Of a stretch of DNA of 64,000 nucleotides, positions 17,026 through 25,013 are shown piece by piece. Under the pieces are notes generated by a model that ran no database searches, was not told the origin of the DNA, and worked only from the letters and a program-made list of their open reading frames with translations. Every line of letters begins with the position of its first letter. The first letter of the stretch is position 1. Origin of the DNA: Bacteroidetes bacterium ADurb.Bin145 (GTDB taxonomy: Bacteria; Bacteroidota; Bacteroidia; Bacteroidales; VadinHA17); NCBI GenBank assembly GCA_002070505.1, contig MWDJ01000002.1, positions 62,001-126,000 on the forward strand. Reading direction: 5' to 3'. The position numbers were made by a program, and so were the translations under genes.

Positions 17026-18174
17026 TTATTGCACATCGTAGGGTAACAGTGCCCTGTAAAATGATGCTACTTTCAATGATTCGTTTTCCCAGTTCAGTTC
17101 TTCAGAAGCAGCAGACGAATTTCTTTTCAGTTCATTTCTCAGGTTGCCATTATCTCTTAATTCGATAACTGCCTGGCTGATATTCAATGAAGTGATATCA
17201 GGTATTATTATACCGCACCTGTATCCCTCCACTATCTTTTTTATTTCGGGAAGGTTTCCTGCAACGACAGGAATGCCTGCAGATATATAATCGCATAACT
17301 TATTCGGGATACTGAACCTGTAATTAAGATTGGTGCCTTTTTCAAGGCACATACCTGCATCAACCGATTTGGTATATCTCATAAGTTCTTCCCATTTCAG
17401 CTTCGGGACAAACCTTACCCGGCGGCCAAGATCCATTGTGGTAACCATTTTCTCCAGGTCCTCAAGTATATCTCCTGATCCGACTATTAAAAGCGAAACA
17501 TTCTCAGTTATCCTTACCGCTTCAATAAGCTCCTCTCCTCCCTTATCAGCATTTATTCCGCTTCCCTGGATAATCAGCAGGAAATCCTTCTCGTTTATTC
17601 CCATTTCCTTCCTTGAATGACCCTTCAGATGCTGTGATCTTTTTGAACAGTTCTTAACAACCAGAGGCCTCACACCGTATTCTTTTTCGTACTGATCAGC
17701 CAATGAATCACTTACAGTTATAATATTATTCAGATACGGGAATATTGATTTTTCAATCAGTTTCCAGACACTTTTAATAAATGGCCTTCCGTTTAACTCC
17801 GGAACACCCGTGAAATATTCGTGTGAATCATATACAAGTGGAAGACGTCTCAGCTTTGAGACAAGAAAATTTGGAAGAAGAGTATCAAGGTCGTCAGCTA
17901 CCAGAATATCAGTTTTAACAAACAGGAGGAAGAAAAAAAGTTTAAGATTAAAGGTTGCATAAAAAAGAAATTTCCTGTTAAAGAGCATTCTGAATCTTTT
18001 AACCGGAAAGGGAACCATACCATTCCTGCAACATTCGCCACGCGTTCTTCCGATTATCAGAACTTCACAACCCAATCCCTTTACTGTTTCGGCCATTTTC
18101 ATTACACGCTGGTCGAAGCAGATGCAATTTGTGACAGAGAAAGTCACCCTGGCCTGTTTTATTGGTTGTGGCAT
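17026..18174 (-). CDS. GT4-family glycosyltransferase
   Basis: 382 residues with the two-Rossmann GT-B layout. The N-terminal domain contains RVMKMAETVKGLGCEVLIIGR and VADDLDTLLPNFLVSK; the C-terminal nucleotide-sugar domain contains LIIQGSGINADKGGEELIEAV, VRFVPKLKWEELMRYTKS and the donor-binding EX7E-like region PNKLCDYISAGIPVVAGNLPEIKKIV. A hydrophobic stretch near residues 70-90 may be a membrane-binding helix. It presumably builds a surface glycan, but no other sugar-biosynthesis genes flank it. Acceptor and donor are unknown. Confidence 0.87.
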   Translation of the reverse strand: MPQPIKQARVTFSVTNCICFDQRVMKMAETVKGLGCEVLIIGRTRGECCRNGMVPFPVKRFRMLFNRKFLFYATFNLKLFFFLLFVKTDILVADDLDTLLPNFLVSKLRRLPLVYDSHEYFTGVPELNGRPFIKSVWKLIEKSIFPYLNNIITVSDSLADQYEKEYGVRPLVVKNCSKRSQHLKGHSRKEMGINEKDFLLIIQGSGINADKGGEELIEAVRITENVSLLIVGSGDILEDLEKMVTTMDLGRRVRFVPKLKWEELMRYTKSVDAGMCLEKGTNLNYRFSIPNKLCDYISAGIPVVAGNLPEIKKIVEGYRCGIIIPDITSLNISQAVIELRDNGNLRNELKRNSSAASEELNWENESLKVASFYRALLPYDVQ

Positions 18175-18216
18175 GAGGTAAATTTAGTAATTAAGTTGAA
18201 ACGTTGAAAGAAGTCT

Positions 18217-18306
18217 TGCAGGTCGTGCAGGTCGTGCAGGTCTTGCAGGTCGTGCAGGTCGTGCAGGTCGTGCAGGTCGTGCAAGTCGTGCAGGTCGTGC
18301 AAGTCG
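18217..18306. repeat. 9-bp tandem repeat, 10 units of TGCAGGTCG
   Basis: Ten head-to-tail 9-bp units. Seven are exactly TGCAGGTCG; one ends in T (18235-18243) and two read TGCAAGTCG (18280-18288 and 18298-18306). The array is intergenic, 43 bp from the glycosyltransferase start and 43 bp from the end of the adhesin-like gene. It has no spacers, so it is not a CRISPR array. Confidence 0.9.
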
Positions 18307-18349
18307 TGGGCATCATTTAAGACTCCAAGACTCTGAGACTATCAGACCA

Positions 18350-20854
18350 TTACCTGGTAACAAACATTTCTCTAATCTTTCTGACTTCTTCCTTTAGTGC
18401 CTGGAGTTCAGCTTTCAGTTCACTGTTTTCAGTTTTTGCAGCTTCAAGTTGTTTCTGCTGTTCCTTGATGCCTTCAAGAAGAAGGACAGGCAGCTTTTCG
18501 TATGAGACAGCCTTATATCCATTATCGTCAGTTCTGACAAGGTCAGGGAATATCCTTTCAACGTCCTGTGCCACGAGCCCTATCTGTTTCCTGTTTTCAA
18601 AATTCATATCAGGATATTCGTCAGTCCTCCAATTGAATGATGTACCTTGAAGCTTAACTAACTTCGGAAGGATTTCGCCAAGAGACTGAATGTCTTTTTT
18701 CCATCTCAGATCTGAACCGGCCCAGCTGCCTGTGCAATAGGCACTTCCGGCAACATTAAGAGCATATGATCCGGGATTTGCAGTCGTAGCAACTGATACT
18801 TTATCAGCAAATACATTATAGCTGCCTCCATAACCCCAGCTATAATATGTGCCATCGTACCAGATAGCTTCCGAGTCATTGACTTTCAGGGCCGCTCCTG
18901 TCTGGGATTTATTAAGATTAAGGAACCATCCCAAATCAGCAATCCCGCTTTTATAGACTGTCATAGCATTTGATCTGCTATCCTCTGAGGACCCGTTGCC
19001 TATAACAAAAATCGGGTCCCACATATTCCACTCATTTGATAATCCGACAAGGGTATTATATCTTCCCAGCACCAGGGATGCATAGCACTGAGCAGTTGAA
19101 TAGTAACCCAGGGCAGTCGAATATGATCCTGAAGCAACTGTTGAAATTCCAGCAGCCATCGATCCTCGTCCTGATGCTGTATTTGAAAGACCGATTGATG
19201 TGGAACCATAACCTGATGCCGTAGTTCCAAAACCAGTTGCCAGGGCGAAATCTTTGGATGAGGATACCTGGTATCCCATTGCAACTGAGCCATAAGCTGC
19301 TGCCGTTGCATGATATCCCATTGCAAGAGAGAAGCTCTGCGTAGCATTTGACCATTCACCCATTGCAATTGCGTTACCGCCACTTGCATTACAACCGCGG
19401 CCAATAGATATTGCTTCCGTCCCGGTTGCATAATTATTAAGTCCCATTGCAATTGAAAACTCACCGTATGCGTTTGTATAATAGCCTATTGCCGTTGAAA
19501 AATTTCCAATAGCTGAATCTGCAATTCCAATACTGAACGATCCCTTTCCAATTGATTTAGATCCCTGACCTAACGCAAATGAGTAATTACCAATTGCTGA
19601 AGTGACGTCGGTTGCATAGCCGGAAATATCAACGCCTGCACTACCGAATGCGAAACTTCTGTAGCCTTTTGCCTTGGCGCCCCTGCCAAATGCATAGCTT
19701 TCATCGTTCGCAGCAAATGCACTTTCTCCTAATGCGAATGAATTGATTTGCCTGGCGACAGCGTTTTTCCCGATCGCTGTTGAATAGTCTCCCCTGGCTA
19801 TTGCCTTGAATCCCAACGCCTGCGACCAGTCACCAACTGCCTTCGACTCATAGCCGCTGGCAAACGAATTCTCTCCAACACTATCAGGTTTTTGAATCAG
19901 AACTTTCCCCGTTAAAAAAGCATTCTTTAATGGATACCAGAGCACTCTGTTCTCCGACGGATTAATTATTCCGTTCGCATCTGTTGCCACATCAAGAAAA
20001 TGACCACTCGGTCCTTTTCTCATGCCAAAGCCTCCTACAGCAAACCCTCCCTTAGCTGCCTTGCTTTCAGTGTCATCTATGTACATGCGGATGCTGTCAG
20101 GACTTACATGCACATATTCATTAGTCGTATTCTTCATAAGATTATAACCTCCCACTGCAAACCCTCCTTTCGCTGCCTTTACTGCCGGATCATCATATAT
20201 ATATGCCCTGATGCTGTCCGCATCAACATAAAAATAATTCTGCGATCCCGCTTTACCCGTATTGAAGCCTCCTACCGCAAAACCTCCCTTGGCTGCTTTG
20301 GCTGTCCCATTATCAACATAAACCCTTACCCCTTCATTGTATACTGCAAATACCGTCTGCCCGATCCTGTTCTTCACTTCAAACAAAGCCTCTTCCATGT
20401 TTGTCGTCGTTCCTGTGATCCCAAGCTTCGTTATCGGTCCTTCAACATCCTTTGCTACCATCGAATACGGCACTGACCATAACTGTGTTGTCCCCATTAC
20501 TGTCCATGTCGTACCAGGATATCTTATCGTCGTTTTCAGATACAAGGGTTGTGCATTCCAGTCTATAGCTGAAAAAGTCGCCGCCGTACCCGCTTTCTTA
20601 GTTTCTGTCCCTACTACAAGATATATCAGTCCAAACTGATTTGATGTTACCGACATATGCTCCTCTTCCCAGATCGTTGTGCCTCCTGTGAGGGATGTCT
20701 GGATAGTTATTCGGACAGGCAGGGTTGTATTAGCTATTATCTGACCCGAGCCATCCCGGGCAATAGCCTGGTAAGTGAATCCCTGTGGCACCTGAGATGA
20801 TGCAAGATAAAACATGAGGGAGAATGCAGCGGAGAGGGTGAGTCTTGTTTTCAT
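18350..20854 (-). CDS. YadA-head-repeat surface protein with C-terminal S74 (endosialidase-type) chaperone domain
   Basis: 834 residues. A signal peptide (ends near SSQ, residue 21) is followed by a Bacteroidota-type N-domain beginning VPQGFTYQAIARDGSGQ. Around residues 180-290 are three ~40-residue repeats, each containing AAKGGFAVGG. Residues ~330-600 are a long run of YadA-like head repeats of pattern SxAxGxxS, which form a left-handed trimeric beta-roll. The C-terminus (RWKKDIQSLG, KQIGLVAQDVERIFPDLV) is a peptidase S74 intramolecular chaperone followed by a coiled coil (QQKQLEAAKTENSELKAEL). The mature product is probably a trimeric surface fibre released by self-cleavage. Its binding target is unknown. 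Tandem-repeat arrays lie on both sides. Confidence 0.87.
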   Translation of the reverse strand: MKTRLTLSAAFSLMFYLASSQVPQGFTYQAIARDGSGQIIANTTLPVRITIQTSLTGGTTIWEEEHMSVTSNQFGLIYLVVGTETKKAGTAATFSAIDWNAQPLYLKTTIRYPGTTWTVMGTTQLWSVPYSMVAKDVEGPITKLGITGTTTNMEEALFEVKNRIGQTVFAVYNEGVRVYVDNGTAKAAKGGFAVGGFNTGKAGSQNYFYVDADSIRAYIYDDPAVKAAKGGFAVGGYNLMKNTTNEYVHVSPDSIRMYIDDTESKAAKGGFAVGGFGMRKGPSGHFLDVATDANGIINPSENRVLWYPLKNAFLTGKVLIQKPDSVGENSFASGYESKAVGDWSQALGFKAIARGDYSTAIGKNAVARQINSFALGESAFAANDESYAFGRGAKAKGYRSFAFGSAGVDISGYATDVTSAIGNYSFALGQGSKSIGKGSFSIGIADSAIGNFSTAIGYYTNAYGEFSIAMGLNNYATGTEAISIGRGCNASGGNAIAMGEWSNATQSFSLAMGYHATAAAYGSVAMGYQVSSSKDFALATGFGTTASGYGSTSIGLSNTASGRGSMAAGISTVASGSYSTALGYYSTAQCYASLVLGRYNTLVGLSNEWNMWDPIFVIGNGSSEDSRSNAMTVYKSGIADLGWFLNLNKSQTGAALKVNDSEAIWYDGTYYSWGYGGSYNVFADKVSVATTANPGSYALNVAGSAYCTGSWAGSDLRWKKDIQSLGEILPKLVKLQGTSFNWRTDEYPDMNFENRKQIGLVAQDVERIFPDLVRTDDNGYKAVSYEKLPVLLLEGIKEQQKQLEAAKTENSELKAELQALKEEVRKIREMFVTR

Positions 20855-20880
20855 GATATGAGGGTATTAAGGTTTTACGG

Positions 20881-20928
20881 CGTTACGGCGTTAAGGCGTT
20901 ACGGCGTTAAGGCGTTACGGCGTTAAGG
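20881..20928. repeat. 8-bp tandem repeat, 6 units alternating CGTTACGG/CGTTAAGG
   Basis: Six 8-bp units alternate strictly between CGTTACGG and CGTTAAGG, giving a 16-bp higher-order unit present three times. The array sits 27 bp upstream of the adhesin-like start codon, within its presumed promoter region. One further copy of CGTTACGG occurs at 60179-60186. Confidence 0.88.
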
Positions 20929-21074
20929 TGTTCATAAACAGGCTTAAAATAAGAAAGTTAAGATAAAAATAAAGGCGAGTCAAGTTTTTTGGAAATTAAA
21001 TGATCATGGAAGCCGGGATTCCGGAGCAGGACAGGATCCGGAAGATTAATTTTCCTATTTTTACAAAAAAAAGA

Positions 21075-22103
21075 ATGCAGATCTACAAGAATATACCACT
21101 TACCAATTATAACACATTCAGGTTAGGTTATCATGCTGATTGTCTGGTGCGAATAAGGACCGTTGAAGAGGCAGTCAGTTTTTTTAAGCGTGGTAATATC
21201 TGTAAAAAACCTATACTCATAATAGGATCAGGAAGTAATATACTGTTCACTGAGGAATTCAGAGGAACAATAATTTTTCCTGATATGAGAGGAATAAGGA
21301 ATGAAAAAAGCAATAAAAAAGAAGCAATTATCTCAGCTGGTGCCGGCGTGAAATGGGACAGTCTTGTGGAATGGACAGTACTTAAAGGTTTGGGCGGGCT
21401 TGAGAATCTTTCCCTAATACCAGGTCGCACGGGAGCGGCTGCGGTTCAGAATATAGGGGCTTATGGTGCAGAGATAAAAGATACTATCATTAAAGTAAAA
21501 GCTGTCTCAGTACAGGATGGATCAGTACGGATATTTGACAGGGATGAATGCAATTTCGCTTACAGGAGTTCTGTTTTCAAGACCACGCTGAAGGGGAAAT
21601 TCCTGGTAACGAGGATATGGTTCAGGCTTTCGAAAGATCCGGAATTTAAAGTTGGTTATGGATCGGTCAAGGAGGAACTTGACAAACTCGGGCAGTTAAG
21701 CCTGGTAAATATCAGGCAGGCTGTTATCAACATCCGTCGCAATAAGCTTCCTGATCCTGACATAACCGGTAATGCCGGAAGTTTCTTTAAGAACCCTGTA
21801 GTTTCAGCAGAAAAAGCCGTGGCTTTGAGAAATATCTATCCGGAGATGCCCTGCTATGAACAGACTTCAACAGATGTTAAACTGGCTGCCGGTTGGCTGA
21901 TAGATCAGTGCGGGTGGAAGGGTAAGAGAATTGGTGACGCAGGTGTTCACGATAAACAGGCGTTGGTACTGATTAATTACGGTAAGGCAACCGGTGAAGA
22001 GATATTTGCCTTGTCAGAAATGATAAGGAAGTCGGTGTCAGATAAATTCGGTATAGAACTGGAAAGAGAAGTTGAGGTTATCGGTAGATCCTTCTCCTGT
22101 TGA
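21075..22103 (+). CDS. murB: UDP-N-acetylenolpyruvoylglucosamine reductase
   Basis: Reduces UDP-GlcNAc-enolpyruvate to UDP-MurNAc with NADPH and FAD in cytosolic peptidoglycan precursor synthesis. The start is taken at ATG 21075 (MQIYKNIPLTNYNTFRLGY), giving 342 residues, the length of E. coli MurB. An upstream in-frame ATG would add an unrelated N-terminus and overlaps a near-consensus -7 box (TATTTTTA, just upstream). FAD-binding motifs include LIIGSGSNILF and GLENLSLIPGRTGAAAVQNIGAYG; the catalytic Ser lies in GNAGSFFKNP. The C-terminal type I-like segment ends LEREVEVIG. The last 26 bp overlap mltG on the opposite strand. Confidence 0.95.
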   Translation: MQIYKNIPLTNYNTFRLGYHADCLVRIRTVEEAVSFFKRGNICKKPILIIGSGSNILFTEEFRGTIIFPDMRGIRNEKSNKKEAIISAGAGVKWDSLVEWTVLKGLGGLENLSLIPGRTGAAAVQNIGAYGAEIKDTIIKVKAVSVQDGSVRIFDRDECNFAYRSSVFKTTLKGKFLVTRIWFRLSKDPEFKVGYGSVKEELDKLGQLSLVNIRQAVINIRRNKLPDPDITGNAGSFFKNPVVSAEKAVALRNIYPEMPCYEQTSTDVKLAAGWLIDQCGWKGKRIGDAGVHDKQALVLINYGKATGEEIFALSEMIRKSVSDKFGIELEREVEVIGRSFSC

Positions 22104-23106
22104 GTTCTCTCTGGTAATCGGCTGCATACCTGTTATGCTCCGAGAGCGTTCTCGAAAAGTTGTGATAACCCGAAAAATCAGCTTTAGCAGCAAAATACAG
22201 GTAGTCGTGATCTTCAGCATCAAGAACAGCCTCAATACCCTCTATTGAGGGACAACCAATAGGTCCGGGGGGAAATCCTCTGTACTTGTAAGTATTATAT
22301 GGAGATTCGAATGAGAGATGCTTTGTCAGAACCCTTGTTATTGTAAAATCGTTCAGTGCAAATTTAATTGTCGGACATGCCTGTAAGGGAATGCCTCTTT
22401 TCAACCTGTTCAGATATACGCCGGCTATTTTTGGCTTTTCATCGGCTTTCGTCACTTCATCGTCGATTATGGATGCAAGAATAGATACTTCAAGCGGATC
22501 CAGGTTCTTTTCCTTCGCCCGGGCCAGCCGGTCTTTATTCCAGAATTTCTTATATTCTTTTAACATCCTGTCATAAAACTCACTGGCCGAGGTATTCCAG
22601 AAAAACTCGTAAGTATTTGGAATAAAAACGGCTATGATATTATCTTTTGTAAAACCGTCTTTTGCATAATTATCCGGATCAGAAAGAAAATTAATTATTT
22701 CAGCCGAATCAGCTTCAATTTTGCCACCTACCCTACCGGCAAGATCATTCAGGGTACGGATATTATTAAAAGTGACATTGACTGGAGACTGTCGCCCAGA
22801 GCGTAGTAAATCAATAAGAGCATTATAGCTCAAATCTTTATCAATAAAATATCTTCCGGGTTTTACAAGAAGAGGGTATTTTTTCTTTTCCGCCACCCAT
22901 TTAAGAAGCTTTAAATTCCTGACATTGAGATTAGCTTCCAATGAATCAATTACCTGTCCATAGGTTGCTTCACTGGGTATATAAATTGTCGTTTTCTCCT
23001 GATTGACTTTTATTCCTGGCTCAAATAAAATCTTATAAGAAAAAAAGATGAGAATTAATGCCAGGATACCTGCAGCAACAAGGATATATTTAAATGGTTT
23101 CTTCAT
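22078..23106 (-). CDS. mltG: Endolytic murein transglycosylase MltG
   Basis: 342 residues from ATG 23106; an upstream TTG at 23124 lies inside a promoter box and is rejected. An N-terminal membrane anchor (FKYILVAAGILALILIFFSY) is followed by a LysM-like region and the YceG catalytic domain. Family motifs are NTYEFFWNTSASEFYDRM, LASIIDDEVTKADEKPKIAGVYLNRL (which contains the acidic catalytic region), LQACPTIKFAL, SPYNTYKYRGFPPGPIGCPS and the closing YLYFAAK. MltG cuts nascent glycan strands at the inner membrane and may set their length. It overlaps murB tail to tail by 26 bp, placing two peptidoglycan genes convergently. Confidence 0.93.
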   Translation of the reverse strand: MKKPFKYILVAAGILALILIFFSYKILFEPGIKVNQEKTTIYIPSEATYGQVIDSLEANLNVRNLKLLKWVAEKKKYPLLVKPGRYFIDKDLSYNALIDLLRSGRQSPVNVTFNNIRTLNDLAGRVGGKIEADSAEIINFLSDPDNYAKDGFTKDNIIAVFIPNTYEFFWNTSASEFYDRMLKEYKKFWNKDRLARAKEKNLDPLEVSILASIIDDEVTKADEKPKIAGVYLNRLKRGIPLQACPTIKFALNDFTITRVLTKHLSFESPYNTYKYRGFPPGPIGCPSIEGIEAVLDAEDHDYLYFAAKADFSGYHNFSRTLSEHNRYAADYQRELNRRRIYR

Positions 23107-23121
23107 TCTTTTCAGGAAAGG

Positions 23122-23129
23122 CAAATTTA
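23122..23129 (-). promoter_or_regulatory. -7 promoter box of mltG
   Basis: On the minus strand the sequence is TAAATTTG (exact TAnnTTTG), 15 bp before ATG 23106. Transcription would start about 7 nt downstream, leaving a leader of roughly 10 nt. This supports the ATG over the upstream TTG. Confidence 0.6.
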
Positions 23130-23249
23130 ATCATAATGTCTTTTCTGCAAAAACAAGGCAGTGGGCAAAAGTAGTAAAAACAGATTGTATCATTGGTTTT
23201 ATTCCTACTTTTACAGAGCCGAAATATCATAATAACTAAATAAAATCTT

Positions 23250-23624
23250 ATGAATATGTCCGTTACAACTTTACTTATTCTGCTCCTGGTAGGGGTAGTT
23301 ACAGGTTTTATGGCCGGAATGCTGGGTATCGGAGGGGCTATAATTATGGTCCCAGCTCTGATCTATATACTGGGGTTCAGTCAGCATATGGCCCAGGGAA
23401 CCAGTCTGGCCGTTATGCTTCCTCCAATAGGCATTATTGCTGCTTATAATTACTGGAAAGCAGGTCAGGTAGATATAAAAGTGGCAATTATACTGATAAT
23501 TACATTTTTATTAGGATCATACTTCGGATCAAAACTTGCTATAAATCTTCCCCAGGCAACATTAAAGAAGATCTTTGCCATTCTCCTCCTTCTTGTTGCA
23601 ACAAAAATGCTTTTTACAAAGTAA
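23250..23624 (+). CDS. Half-length TSUP (TauE/SafE) family permease
   Basis: 124 residues with four hydrophobic helices and the TSUP N-terminal signature GVVTGFMAGMLGIGGAIIMVP, followed by GFSQHMAQGTSLAVMLPP and GSYFGSKLAINLPQATLKKIFAILLL. Usual members have about 250 residues with two such halves in inverted arrangement; only one half is encoded here, with a proper stop and no second half downstream in any frame. It may act as a homodimer. TSUP proteins move sulfite, sulfoacetate or other anions across the inner membrane; this one's substrate is unknown. Confidence 0.85.
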   Translation: MNMSVTTLLILLLVGVVTGFMAGMLGIGGAIIMVPALIYILGFSQHMAQGTSLAVMLPPIGIIAAYNYWKAGQVDIKVAIILIITFLLGSYFGSKLAINLPQATLKKIFAILLLLVATKMLFTK

Positions 23625-23651
23625 AAAAAGAGGGGTGTGCTCCACCCCTCT
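23623..23651 (-). terminator. Intrinsic terminator of the porin-like gene
   Basis: A perfect 9-bp stem (23629-23637 with 23643-23651, 5-nt loop) is followed on the minus strand by seven T. It lies directly after the porin-like gene on that strand and abuts the stop codon of the permease. Confidence 0.8.
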
Positions 23652-23676
23652 CTAAATACCTTCTGGTGATATTCTA

Positions 23677-24291
23677 TCAGAACATGAAGCCAACACTGAG
23701 TGTAAATGACGGCTGACGGCTGTCAAGATTGAATGTCTGTGAACCGATCGTTACTGCGTCGCCGAATTTGCCGCTAAGGCTGCCATTATATCTTGCATCA
23801 ATAGTCAGCTTCTTGAAGAGGTCTACTCCGAGGCCGGCTGTATACCCAAAGGTTGCCGACCTGTACATTTCCTTGAAATCAGGATCTTCAATAAGAGCCT
23901 TCGGAGAACCAATCTGAATCGCTGCAGACGGTCCGGCATTAATATGAAGAGGACCAAGTTTTACCCCAAGAAGAACCGGTATATCAAGCCTGTCAAATTT
24001 CTGTTTGACGGCTTCTGTACCTGAAACAGTAGTAACATTATATTCATATGTATTAGATGCAAAGAGTACTTCAGGCTGAACAAAGAATGAACTTATGCCA
24101 ATACGAAGAAATGCACCTGCCTGAAATCCCCATGCTGCATCTTTAAGGGCTTCAATATTGTTTGTCCCTGTTGTAATATCATAAGTTGGAACTGTTGCGG
24201 TGCTGGCACCGATTTTCAGGCCAAAATTGATCTGGGAAAAAACCGGAACAGCAATAATCAATGCAAAAAGAAAAACCAGTAGTTTTTTCAT
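23677..24291 (-). CDS. Outer-membrane beta-barrel protein (porin family, PF13568-like)
   Basis: 204 residues from ATG 24291 (MKKLLVFLFALIIAVPVFSQ, a clean signal peptide cut after FSQ); the longer reading adds seven residues before the signal. The mature chain begins INFGLKIGAS and consists of alternating hydrophobic strands ending in aromatic/hydrophobic residues (FTLSVGFMF), the C-terminal signature for BAM-dependent insertion. It resembles the small 8-strand Bacteroidota barrels. Function unknown; it is probably structural or an adhesin-like channel. Confidence 0.85.
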   Translation of the reverse strand: MKKLLVFLFALIIAVPVFSQINFGLKIGASTATVPTYDITTGTNNIEALKDAAWGFQAGAFLRIGISSFFVQPEVLFASNTYEYNVTTVSGTEAVKQKFDRLDIPVLLGVKLGPLHINAGPSAAIQIGSPKALIEDPDFKEMYRSATFGYTAGLGVDLFKKLTIDARYNGSLSGKFGDAVTIGSQTFNLDSRQPSFTLSVGFMF

Positions 24292-24416
24292 AATCGTGTT
24301 TTTAAGTTTCATTAAACCAATTGATTAATTTAAAATTACATTGCAAACATATTATATATAACGAAAAAGCACGTAAAAAGTTACATGCCTGAATATTTTT
24401 TTAAACTCTGGAAACA

Positions 24417-24441
24417 AAAAAGGGAATAAGCCAGACTTATT
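24417..24441 (-). terminator. Probable terminator overlapping the TlpA-like stop codon
   Basis: A 6-bp stem (24425-24430 with 24436-24441) contains the TAA stop of the minus-strand gene and is followed on that strand by CCCTTTTTT. The stem is short, so the call is moderate. On the plus strand it is also followed by T residues. Confidence 0.5.
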
Positions 24442-24970
24442 TTTTTTCTAGCTCTTTAAAGATCACATCCTTCATTTTATCGAATTCTTCCCTGTCGAAA
24501 AGCCTTGTAAGAAAAATTATTTTCCCGTTGCGGTCGATAATTACATTTCGGGTTACTCCTGCTTCCTTGTCTGAAAAGAGCCCGAAAATATCTGCTCCGG
24601 GGTCGAGTGCAAGAGGATATGTGATTGCCATATCCTGCTGAAATTTCCGCACCGTTTCCACAGGCTCATCACGATCAATACCAATCACTACAAGACCGGC
24701 ATCTTTTTTAGCCTGCCATATTTCCTTTTCGATAAACGGCATTTCTTTCCTGCATACACTGCACCAACTGGCTGTGAACTGGAGCATAACGATTTTTCCT
24801 TTGAGGTCTGAAAGCCTGTATGATTTTCCTGAAGCCTCCTTAATAACAAAATCAGGAGCTGTATCACCGGTCTTTACCAGGTAGCCCCGGTCATCCGGTT
24901 TCCGGGCATTGCTGCAAGATACAAGGCTTAAAATGAAAGTTAAAAGTATAATTGTGACTGACTTCTTCAT
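24437..24970 (-). CDS. TlpA/ResA-like thioredoxin-fold lipoprotein
   Basis: 177 residues. A lipoprotein signal (SLVSC, Cys at about residue 19) leads a thioredoxin/AhpC-TSA fold: DFVIKEASGKSYRLSDLKGKIVMLQFTASWCSVCRKEMP, written here in the order seen, with the CXXC redox pair in WCSVC at about residues 69-73. DPGADIFGLF and NVIIDRNGKIIF follow as in TlpA/ResA. It probably reduces or exchanges disulfides in the periplasm, or serves cytochrome maturation or oxidative defence. It is divergent from the M28 peptidase gene with only 43 bp between starts. Confidence 0.85.
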   Translation of the reverse strand: MKKSVTIILLTFILSLVSCSNARKPDDRGYLVKTGDTAPDFVIKEASGKSYRLSDLKGKIVMLQFTASWCSVCRKEMPFIEKEIWQAKKDAGLVVIGIDRDEPVETVRKFQQDMAITYPLALDPGADIFGLFSDKEAGVTRNVIIDRNGKIIFLTRLFDREEFDKMKDVIFKELEKK

Positions 24971-25013
24971 AATTTTATATATTTTGCCGGCTGTAAAGAT
25001 AAGTATTTATAAG

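Noticed and set aside
18217-18306. CRISPR-like array
   Set aside because: The 9-bp units are contiguous with no spacers and no cas gene is nearby; it is a simple tandem repeat.
21000-21074. N-terminal extension of MurB
   Set aside because: The extra 25 residues are unlike MurB, while ATG 21075 gives the usual length and start sequence.
23250-23624. Frameshift explanation for the short TSUP permease
   Set aside because: I saw no second TSUP half in any frame downstream; a terminator and another gene follow at once.
24909-25013. N-terminal extension of the M28 peptidase
   Set aside because: It begins within the divergent TlpA-like gene and puts the signal peptide internally.
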